A stretch of 53,466 nt of DNA from positions 41,384-94,849 of the forward strand of contig NZ_JASNRC010000014.1 in the NCBI RefSeq assembly GCF_030411995.1, in the 5' to 3' direction. Source of the DNA: Massilia sp. YIM B02769. GTDB taxonomy: Bacteria > Pseudomonadota > Gammaproteobacteria > Burkholderiales > Burkholderiaceae_D. The notes under the pieces are model-generated. The model saw nothing but the letters and a program-made list of their open reading frames with translations, was not told where the DNA came from and did no database searches. A program made the position numbers and the translations under genes. The stretch's first letter is position 1; each line of letters starts with the position of its first letter. Shown piece by piece: positions 20,509 through 27,217 of this stretch.

Positions 20509-21459
20509 TCAAACAAACATCTGCCCTTCAAGCGGAAAACTCTTGAGAAACTCCGCCGCCGGCAAACGCTTGCCGCCCGGCTTTTGCAACTCCAGCAAAC
20601 GAAGCGCACCCTCGCCGCAGGCAACCACGATCCCATCCTGCGCATTTGCCGAAAGCACCTTGCCCGCCGGTCCGGAACCCTCGGCCAACTGCGCATTCCA
20701 GATCTTCACCACCGTCCCGTTCACCGTCCCCTGCGCCGCAGGGAAGGGATTGAAGGCCCGCACCTTGCGCCACACCTCCACGGCCGGCAGCGCGAAGTCC
20801 AGCTTCGCTTCTTCCTTGGCAATCTTGGCCGCATAGGTCACGCCGTCTTCCGGCTGCGGCGTGGCAGTCAATTCGCCGCGTTCCATGCGCCGCAGCGCCT
20901 CGACGATCATCGTGCCGCCCAGGGCCGCCAGCTTGTCGTGCAGGCTGCCGGTGGTGTCCGCATCCTCGATCGCCACGCGCTCGATCAGCATCATCGGCCC
21001 GGTATCGAGGCCTTCTTCCATGCCCATGATGGTCACGCCGGTCTCGCGGTCGCCGCTTTCGATCGCGCGGTGGATCGGCGCCGCGCCGCGCCAGCGTGGC
21101 AGCAGGGAGCCATGGATATTGATGCAAGGCGCAATGTCGAGCGTGCTGCGCGGCAGGATCAGGCCATAGGCCGCCACCACCATCACGTCGTAATCGAGCG
21201 AGCTCAAGCGAGCGTGGGCTTCGGCCGCCTCGAGCGCGCGTTGCGGGTCCTTGCTGTCCATGCGCAGCGACAGCGGCTGCGCCACGGCGATGTCATGTTC
21301 GAGCGCCACCTGTTTGACGGCGGATGCCTGCAGCTGCATGCCGCGCCCGGCTGGACGATCGGGCTGGGTCAGTACCAGTGGAATCTCGAATCCGGCGGCG
21401 ATCAATTGACGCAGGGCGACAGCGGCAAACTCCGGCGTGCCGGCGAAAACGACTTTCAT
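20509..21459 (-). CDS. fmt: Methionyl-tRNA formyltransferase
   Basis: A 316-residue enzyme that formylates Met-tRNA(fMet) for translation initiation. The N-terminal Rossmann-like domain begins KVVFAGTPEFAAVALRQL and carries the catalytic stretch INIHGSLLPRWRGAAPI and the loop EEGLDTGPM. The C-terminal OB-fold tRNA-binding domain runs from about residue 205 and includes AFNPFPAAQGTVNG. Length matches the family. It lies 10 bases downstream of def on the same strand, the usual def-fmt operon. Confidence 0.97.
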   Translation of the reverse strand: MKVVFAGTPEFAAVALRQLIAAGFEIPLVLTQPDRPAGRGMQLQASAVKQVALEHDIAVAQPLSLRMDSKDPQRALEAAEAHARLSSLDYDVMVVAAYGLILPRSTLDIAPCINIHGSLLPRWRGAAPIHRAIESGDRETGVTIMGMEEGLDTGPMMLIERVAIEDADTTGSLHDKLAALGGTMIVEALRRMERGELTATPQPEDGVTYAAKIAKEEAKLDFALPAVEVWRKVRAFNPFPAAQGTVNGTVVKIWNAQLAEGSGPAGKVLSANAQDGIVVACGEGALRLLELQKPGGKRLPAAEFLKSFPLEGQMFV

Positions 21460-21469
21460 GCGCGGCGCC

Positions 21470-22012
21470 TTAGTAGCGGCGGCCAGCGGCGCGCAGGGCG
21501 GCTTCGCGTTCCATGCCGCGCTCTTCCTTCTGCAGCTTGGCCTTGATGCGGTTGCGCTTCAGCGGCGACAGGTATTCCACGAAGACCTTGCCCATCAGGT
21601 GATCCATTTCGTGCTGGATGCAGACGGCCAGCAAGCCTTCGCATTCCATCTCGAAGAAGTCGCCTTTCGCATCCTGGGCGCGCACCTTCACGCGCGCCGG
21701 ACGCTCGACGCCGTCGTAGATGCCCGGCACCGACAGGCAGCCTTCGTCGTAGACCTGCTTCTCGTCGCTGGCCCAGGTGATTTCCGGGTTGACGAAGACC
21801 AGCAGCGCGTCGTGGGTTTCCGACACGTCGATCACGATCACGCGCTCGTGCACGTCGATCTGGGTTGCGGCCAGGCCGACACCCGGTGCGTCGTACATGG
21901 TCTCGGCCATGTCGGCCACCAGCGTGGCAAGGCGCTCGCCGAACTCGCTCACCGGCTGGGCAATCTTATGCAGGCGTGGGTCGGGGTAGCGCAGGATCTT
22001 CAGGAGGGCCAT
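21470..22012 (-). CDS. def: Peptide deformylase
   Basis: A 180-residue metalloenzyme that removes the formyl group from nascent proteins. All three family motifs are present: GVGLAATQ (motif 1), EGCLSVPG (motif 2, with the metal-binding Cys) and QHEMDHLMG (motif 3, HExxH). It is transcribed ahead of fmt and divergently from the LysM gene at 22314. No strong ribosome site precedes the ATG. Confidence 0.97.
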   Translation of the reverse strand: MALLKILRYPDPRLHKIAQPVSEFGERLATLVADMAETMYDAPGVGLAATQIDVHERVIVIDVSETHDALLVFVNPEITWASDEKQVYDEGCLSVPGIYDGVERPARVKVRAQDAKGDFFEMECEGLLAVCIQHEMDHLMGKVFVEYLSPLKRNRIKAKLQKEERGMEREAALRAAGRRY

Positions 22013-22313
22013 ATTGGGTAATCGGTAACAGTTGAATAAGGATTAACGGACGCGGGCGGCAAAGGGTAAGGCACAAGCGCACACGGGCAGGAATGCAACA
22101 CGCCGCACCTGCTGCAGGACGCGGTTTATCTTGCTAGTTCAAGGATTTATGTGCAGAATTTGATTCAGTTCGGCAACTCTTCGTGATCCGCCTGGCGATC
22201 AGGGAGTGTTCAATCGTGCTGTCTCTTGTGCCGCGGCTGGCCGAGGTGACGGGCGCAGCCAGGTAATTCAGTGTCAAATTCCGTGTCAATGCCGCACTTT
22301 ACGGACGTCTTCA
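22013..22313. other. Divergent promoter region between def and LysM gene
   Basis: About 300 bases separate the divergent def and LysM starts. AT-rich stretches near 22120-22165 probably hold promoters, but I could not pick a convincing -35/-10 pair. An in-frame upstream extension of the LysM gene to 22206 exists but lacks a signal peptide and is rejected. Confidence 0.4.
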
Positions 22314-23411
22314 ATGAAAAATTTTAGCACAGTCGTGACCCGCGCTGCAGCGGCGGCGCTCGTTGCGTGTGTCGTCGCCGGCCCCGTCCAGGCCGCCGAA
22401 TGCGCCTTCAAGCCGAATGCCCCGGACCAGCATCGCGTGGTCAAGGGCGATACCCTCTGGGATATTTCCGGCACCTTCCTGCAACACCCCTGGTGCTGGC
22501 CCCAGGTCTGGGGCATGAACCGCGAAGAAATCCGCAATCCGCACTGGATTTATCCGGGCCAGATCGTCTACTTCGACCGCGCGCGCGGCCGCCTGTCGCT
22601 GAATAAACCAGGCGAAGGCGATGGCCGCGGCGAGCCGCCCCTGCTGCGCCTGTCGCCGCAAGTGCGCAGCGAAGGCCTGGATAACGATGCCATTCAATCC
22701 ATCCCGGCCGGCGTCATCGAACCCTACCTGACCCAGCCGCTCATCATCGAGAAAGACCAGCTGGCCAGCGCGCCGCGCATCGCGGCCTCGGAAGAAAACC
22801 ACGTCTACCTGGGCGCCGGCGACCGCGTGTACGTGCGCGGCGAACTGAACGGCGTGACCAGTTTCCAGGTGTTCCGCCCGGGCGGCCCGCTGAAGGACCC
22901 GCAGACCGGCGCCGTGCTGGCGCACGAGGCCACCTATGTCGGCACCGTCTCGCTGGTCAAGGCAGCCGTGCCCGGCGTCGACGTGCACACCTTTACGGTC
23001 TCGAGCTCGGTGAGCGAGATGGGCGTGGGCGACCGCCTGGTTCCGGCGCCGCCACCGGCCGCGCGCAACTACGTGCCGCATGCGCCGCTGCAAGCAATCG
23101 ATGCGCGCGTGATGTCGATTTATGCCGGCGTGACCTACGCCGGACAGAGCCAGGTCGTGACTGTCAATCGGGGTTCGATTGACGGACTCGACGTCGGCTC
23201 CGTTTTGCAGCTCTATCATTTCGGGAAGACGGTGCCGGACCCGGAAGGCCGCAAGGGCTTCCTCGGTTTCCGCAAGTCGACAATCAAGCTTCCCGATGAG
23301 CAGTATGGCAGCCTGTTCATCTTCCGAGTGTTCGGGCGCGTTTCCTACGGCCTGATCATGCAAGTGACGGCGCCGGTGGAAGTCGGCGACGTGGCGAAAT
23401 CACCGGAGTAA
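22314..23411 (+). CDS. Exported LysM peptidoglycan-binding protein
   Basis: A 365-residue protein with start ATG at 22314, chosen because it gives a clean signal peptide (residues 1-24, ending GPVQAAEC). A LysM domain follows (about 35-90: RVVKGDTLWDISGTFLQHPW, then NPHWIYPGQIV). The rest, about 270 residues, has two repeat-like regions with RGELNGVTSFQVFRP and TVNRGSIDGLDVGSVLQLY and no known enzyme motif. LysM binds N-acetylglucosamine in the cell wall, so a periplasmic wall-associated role is likely. It lies eight bases before dprA, a conserved betaproteobacterial arrangement. Confidence 0.9.
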   Translation: MKNFSTVVTRAAAAALVACVVAGPVQAAECAFKPNAPDQHRVVKGDTLWDISGTFLQHPWCWPQVWGMNREEIRNPHWIYPGQIVYFDRARGRLSLNKPGEGDGRGEPPLLRLSPQVRSEGLDNDAIQSIPAGVIEPYLTQPLIIEKDQLASAPRIAASEENHVYLGAGDRVYVRGELNGVTSFQVFRPGGPLKDPQTGAVLAHEATYVGTVSLVKAAVPGVDVHTFTVSSSVSEMGVGDRLVPAPPPAARNYVPHAPLQAIDARVMSIYAGVTYAGQSQVVTVNRGSIDGLDVGSVLQLYHFGKTVPDPEGRKGFLGFRKSTIKLPDEQYGSLFIFRVFGRVSYGLIMQVTAPVEVGDVAKSPE

Positions 23412-23418
23412 ATCCACC

Positions 23419-24561
23419 GTGCAGGACACGGACCCCACCACCGCCAGCCGCATCGGCGACCGCAGCAACGACCGCATTGCTCAACTCACCGACTGGCTGC
23501 GCCTGCAAGAGGCAAGCGGCGTGGGGCCGTTCACTGCGAAGCTGCTGTTCGATGCCTTCGGTTCCCCTGCCGCCATCTTCGCGGCCGGCCACGAGGCGCT
23601 GGCCGCGCACGTATCGCCAGGCGTGGCGCGTGCCTTGTGCGCGCCGCCACCGCCTTCCATCCCGCCATTGCTCGACGCCGCCCTGGCGTGGGCGGCGCAG
23701 CCAGGCCAGGATGTGCTGGCCCTGGGCGACCCCGGCTACCCGCAGGCGCTGGCCGCTATCCCCGATCCGCCGCTGCTGCTCTATATAAAAGGGCAGGCCC
23801 GATTGCTGGGGCAGCGCGCACTGGCGATTGTCGGCAGCCGCAACGCCACGGTCCAGGGCAAGGCCAACGCCAGCAGCTTCGCGCGCTGCCTGTCGCAGGA
23901 CGGCGTCTGCATCGTGTCCGGGCTGGCGCTGGGTATCGACGCCGCCGCGCACGAGGGCGCGCTCGATGGCGCCGGTTCCACGATCGCCGTCGTCGGCACC
24001 GGACCCGACGTCATTTATCCCACGCGCAACCGCGGACTGTGGGCGCGTATCGCCCGCAGCGGCTGCATCGTCAGCGAATACCCGCCAGGCACGGCGCCAA
24101 GCGCGAGCAATTTCCCCAAGCGAAATCGGATCATCAGCGGATTGTCGGCAGGCGTCCTGGTGGTGGAAGCGGCAGCACGCTCCGGCTCCCTGATCACGGC
24201 CCATGTCGCCATCGACCAGAACCGCGACGTGTTCGCCATGCCCGGCTCCATCCATGCGCCGCTGGCCAAGGGTTGTCACAAACTGATCCGCGAAGGCGCG
24301 CGCCTGGTCGACAGCATCGACGACCTGCGCGACGTGCTGGCGCTGGCGCCCCGGCCGCCGGCGCCCGCGGGGAGCTTGCCGACTGAGACAACCTGTCTCG
24401 GACTGCTCGCCCATCTCGGCCACGAGCCGGTCGACATCGACACGCTGCTGCTGCGTTCGGGCAGCACGGTCGGCGCCCTCAGCCTGGAATTGCTGGCGCT
24501 GGAAATGGCCGGTTTGCTCGAGCGCCTGCCTGGTGGAAAGGTACAGCGCGTGGTGGCCTGA
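23419..24561 (+). CDS. dprA: DNA-processing protein DprA
   Basis: A 380-residue protein with a GTG start seven bases after the LysM gene. The N-terminal SAM-like region (about 15-90) precedes the Rossmann fold with IVGSRNATVQGKANA, VSGLALGIDAAAHEGAL and FPKRNRIISGLS. A C-terminal winged-helix domain (about 315-375) ends the protein. DprA loads RecA on incoming single-stranded DNA during natural transformation. Its presence does not by itself show competence, because dprA is widespread. Confidence 0.95.
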   Translation: MQDTDPTTASRIGDRSNDRIAQLTDWLRLQEASGVGPFTAKLLFDAFGSPAAIFAAGHEALAAHVSPGVARALCAPPPPSIPPLLDAALAWAAQPGQDVLALGDPGYPQALAAIPDPPLLLYIKGQARLLGQRALAIVGSRNATVQGKANASSFARCLSQDGVCIVSGLALGIDAAAHEGALDGAGSTIAVVGTGPDVIYPTRNRGLWARIARSGCIVSEYPPGTAPSASNFPKRNRIISGLSAGVLVVEAAARSGSLITAHVAIDQNRDVFAMPGSIHAPLAKGCHKLIREGARLVDSIDDLRDVLALAPRPPAPAGSLPTETTCLGLLAHLGHEPVDIDTLLLRSGSTVGALSLELLALEMAGLLERLPGGKVQRVVA

Positions 24562-24733
24562 ATGCGGTTTTGAATAGGCGAAGCGGCATGTCCAATGGGC
24601 ACGTAAACTCGACAATTGGTCAGACAGCTATACGAACCGATAAGGCCGAAAAACGACGAATTACGCGTGGCGGGTGCGCGGGCGCGCGGCAAGCTTGTGC
24701 CGCGACGAGCTTAGCTGCTACAGTAGCGTCACT

Positions 24734-25198
24734 ATGTTCGACATCCTAGTCTACCTCTACGAGACGTACTATCGTCCCGAAGCCTGCCCCGAGCCGGCAG
24801 CCCTGGCACGCAAACTCTCCGCCGTCGGCTTCGACGACTTCGAGATTTGCGAGGCCATCGACTGGCTCACGGGTTTGAATGAAATGGCGGCCGAAGAGCT
24901 GGCCGACGTGGTCGCCTCCACCGGCACCCGCTACTACGTGGACGAGGAATATCTCGAACTCGGCAGCGAAGCGATCGGCTTCATCCAGTTCCTGGAAAGC
25001 GCCCGTTTGATCAGCCCGGTGCAGCGCGAAATCATCATCGAACGCGCACTCGCGGTCGACGAATCGCCGGTCACGCTGAGCAAGCTGAAGATCATCGTGC
25101 TGATGCTGATGTGGAGCCAGGGCAAGGAGCCCGACGCACTGATGTTCGACGACTGGTTCGGTTCCGACGACGAACAGGCGCCGCGCCTGCTGCACTGA
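24734..25198 (+). CDS. smg: Smg / DUF494 family protein
   Basis: A 154-residue acidic protein with start ATG at 24734 (MFDILVYLYETYY). The family start pattern is clear and a longer upstream frame is not used. Conserved elements include LSAVGFDDFEICEAIDWL and the C-terminal LKIIVLMLMWSQ. Smg proteins lie next to dprA and a topoisomerase gene in many proteobacteria; the molecular function is unknown. Here about 2 kb of ohr-related genes lies between smg and the topoisomerase. A strong terminator follows. Confidence 0.92.
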   Translation: MFDILVYLYETYYRPEACPEPAALARKLSAVGFDDFEICEAIDWLTGLNEMAAEELADVVASTGTRYYVDEEYLELGSEAIGFIQFLESARLISPVQREIIIERALAVDESPVTLSKLKIIVLMLMWSQGKEPDALMFDDWFGSDDEQAPRLLH

Positions 25199-25231
25199 TT
25201 GGCATAACGAATTCTTGCAAGACGAAGGACG

Positions 25232-25264
25232 AACGGCCTGCTTTCCAGCAGGCCGTTTTCTTTT
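25232..25264 (+). terminator. Intrinsic terminator after smg
   Basis: Eleven-base-pair arms AACGGCCTGCT and AGCAGGCCGTT surround TTCC and are followed by a T-rich tract. It sits between convergent smg and ohr and may serve both. Confidence 0.9.
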
Positions 25265-25268
25265 GCGC

Positions 25269-25694
25269 TTACAGGACGTTCAGCGTGACGTCGATGTTGC
25301 CGCGGGTCGCGTTCGAGTAAGGGCAGACGACGTGCGCCTTCTGCACCAGCGCTTCCACGGTCTCGCGCGGCAGGCCCGGAACCGAGATATCCAGTGTCAC
25401 TTCGATGCCGAAGCCGGTCGGAATCGGACCGATGCCGACGTGGCCCTGGATCGTGGTGTCGGCAGGCAGGGCCAGTTTCTCTTTGGCGGCCACGAATTTC
25501 ATCGCACCCATGAAGCAGGCCGAGTAGCCGGCAGCGAACAGCTGCTCGGGATTGGTGCCGGCGCCGCCCGCGCCGCCGAGTTCGCGCGGCGTGACCAGCG
25601 CGACGTCGAGGTGATTGTCGGAAGAAACGGCGCGGCCATCGCGGCCTCCGGTGGCGGTGGCAGTGGCAACGTACAGGACTTTTTCGACGGACAT
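25269..25694 (-). CDS. ohr: Organic hydroperoxide resistance protein Ohr
   Basis: A 141-residue thiol peroxidase of the OsmC superfamily that reduces organic hydroperoxides. The start at 25694 follows a GGAG ribosome site; an in-frame TTG four codons upstream is less likely. The redox cysteines are Cys60 (GYSACFMGAMK) and Cys124 (VVCPYSNATRGN). It lies downstream of ohrR on the same strand, with its own predicted operator at 25757-25778, so expression is probably induced by peroxide through OhrR. Confidence 0.95.
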   Translation of the reverse strand: MSVEKVLYVATATATGGRDGRAVSSDNHLDVALVTPRELGGAGGAGTNPEQLFAAGYSACFMGAMKFVAAKEKLALPADTTIQGHVGIGPIPTGFGIEVTLDISVPGLPRETVEALVQKAHVVCPYSNATRGNIDVTLNVL

Positions 25695-25756
25695 GTTTTT
25701 CTCCAAAGCGTGGTGATGAAAGGCAGCGACCGGACCACGTAACCGTATCGCTGTCG

Positions 25757-25778
25757 ATTAAATCGCGCGCTATCTATC
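25757..25778. promoter_or_regulatory. Predicted OhrR operator upstream of ohr
   Basis: A palindrome with half-sites ATTAAATCGC and GCTATCTATC separated by GC. It lies 62 bases before the ohr start. A near copy stands upstream of ohrR (26322-26343), sharing 18 of 20 half-site bases. The shared sequence at both promoters and nowhere else noticed supports an OhrR (MarR-family) binding site. Confidence 0.7.
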
Positions 25779-25836
25779 TAGTCGCGCGGCTTGCTGCTGA
25801 TACGCCCTGGCGACTTGTCAGCCCTGGCGCACCGTG

Positions 25837-26298
25837 CTATTCGAACTGCTCGGACAAACTTGTGCGCAATTGCTCCAGGTCGCGCCGCATCGCCTGCAAC
25901 TGTTCCGGCTTGCAACCGCTGGCGCAGAACACGCTTTCCGGCACCGACTTCGCCTTGCTGCGCAGCGCACGGCCTTCGCTGGTGAGGCGCACCAGCACTT
26001 GCCGCTCGTCCTCGATGCCGCGTTCGCGGCTGACCAGCCCGGCCGCCTGCAATCGCTTGAGCAGGGGCGTGAGCGTGGCCGAATCGAGGAACAGGCGCTC
26101 GCCCAGTTCCGACACCGTGATGCCATCGCCTTCCCACAGCACCAGCATGACCAGGTACTGCGGATAGGTCAGGCCGAGTTCGGCCAGCAGCTTGCGGTAC
26201 ACTTTGTTCATCGCCAGATTGGCGGAATACAAGGCAAAGCACAGCTGGTTGTCGAGCCGGAGGAAGGCATCCTTGCCGGTGGCGTTCTTGTTCGTCAT
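25837..26298 (-). CDS. ohrR: Peroxide-sensing MarR-family repressor OhrR
   Basis: A 153-residue MarR-type winged-helix regulator. Cys20 in DNQLCFALYS is the conserved peroxide-sensing cysteine of OhrR. The DNA-recognition region has VSELGERLFLDSATLTPLLK and the wing SRERGIEDERQVLVRLT. Further cysteines near the C terminus (VFCASGCKPEQ) could form a disulfide with Cys20, as in two-Cys OhrR proteins. The start MTNKNATGKD at 26298 fits the family; another Met five codons upstream is possible. It probably represses ohr and itself through the two matching palindromes. Confidence 0.92.
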   Translation of the reverse strand: MTNKNATGKDAFLRLDNQLCFALYSANLAMNKVYRKLLAELGLTYPQYLVMLVLWEGDGITVSELGERLFLDSATLTPLLKRLQAAGLVSRERGIEDERQVLVRLTSEGRALRSKAKSVPESVFCASGCKPEQLQAMRRDLEQLRTSLSEQFE

Positions 26299-26321
26299 GT
26301 GTGGAATATACATCGCGCAAA

Positions 26322-26343
26322 ATTAGATAGCAAGCGATTTAAT
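26322..26343. promoter_or_regulatory. Predicted OhrR operator upstream of ohrR
   Basis: On the minus strand it reads ATTAAATCGC, TT, GCTATCTAAT: a near-perfect palindrome and near copy of the one before ohr. It lies 23 bases ahead of the ohrR start, consistent with autorepression. Confidence 0.7.
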
Positions 26344-26384
26344 TGCAAAGCCGAAGAAAGGGCGGCACGGCCGCCCCTGGTCGC

Positions 26385-26873
26385 TTATTTACCCTTACCC
26401 TTGCCGTAGTCCGACGACGGCTGGTTCGGCTGTCCGCCGCTCTGCGAGCCGCTCACGCTGGTCTGCTTCGAGGCTGCCGGTCCGCCGGCCGACTCTTGCG
26501 AGCCGGCGCGCTGGTCCTGTTCGAGTCCGCCATAACCGGACTGCTGCGACATGCCGAGCCGGTCTTCCTCGGCGCGCGCCTGCATGCGCTGGCCTTTCTG
26601 GCGTGCACTCCAGTTGCCGCTTTCCGATGCGACGCCGCGTCCGCGGTCGGGGTTGCCGCCCATGGTTTGCTGCTGGGCGCCCAGCGAACCCGATTGCGAA
26701 TTGCCCACCGTACCTTGCTCGGAATTCGGCGTCCAGGATTGCGAGTTCGGCGCCGACGGGGCCACCGCGCCCGGCGGCTTGCCCTGCTGGCTGCCTTCGG
26801 CTACCGGCACCATTTTTTCGCGCGAGACGCTGCGCCCGTGATCATTCACCATGCCTTTGTGTTTGTCGCTCAT
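26385..26873 (-). CDS. Hydrophilic, probably disordered protein
   Basis: A 162-residue protein of unrecognised family. The start at 26873 (MSDKHKGMVNDHGRS) has a strong GGGAGG ribosome site eight bases upstream. It has no Cys, hydrophobic core or membrane segment. It is rich in Gly, Ser, Gln, Pro and Asn, with short repeated motifs such as NSQSW, NSQSGS and SGSQSGG. It ends in a basic YGKGKGK tail. The composition resembles hydrophilic stress-associated proteins, and it sits just upstream of ohrR on the same strand, but a stress role is only an inference. Confidence 0.65.
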   Translation of the reverse strand: MSDKHKGMVNDHGRSVSREKMVPVAEGSQQGKPPGAVAPSAPNSQSWTPNSEQGTVGNSQSGSLGAQQQTMGGNPDRGRGVASESGNWSARQKGQRMQARAEEDRLGMSQQSGYGGLEQDQRAGSQESAGGPAASKQTSVSGSQSGGQPNQPSSDYGKGKGK

Positions 26874-27217
26874 GGTTTTCCTCCCATCAAAACGGCGGCT
26901 AGCCTGCCCGCCAACAGGGCGATCATGCGCGCAAGCCCGCACCCCTTCTATCAGTGTGGGGTCCGATACCATGTAGGAAAGCGCCCACTTTCAAGAACAA
27001 AATGCACAGAAGGCGGCCGAGCCGGATGTGCCCGGTTTCAGCGCGGCATCTGCCTGCCCTGCACAACAGAGGTGCAGAGTCTACTTGCGAACAGCGCGAT
27101 AACGCGCTTATCATTGGCCGCTTATTCTGGACTGTTACCACCAAGACACTAGGTTCCGCCTCCGAGCATGTATGATGCGCAGGCCTGACCTCTAATATAA
27201 GTACGACGAGAAACCCT
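26874..27217. other. Divergent promoter region before topB
   Basis: These 344 bases separate the divergent hydrophilic-protein gene and topB. A TATGAT at 27171-27176 is a candidate -10 for topB, with no clear -35. A small palindrome CGCGATAACGCG lies near 27097. No gene is convincing here. Confidence 0.4.

Noticed and set aside
22206..22313. Longer start for the LysM protein
   Set aside because: The extra 36 residues have no ribosome site and would bury the signal peptide that starts at 22314.
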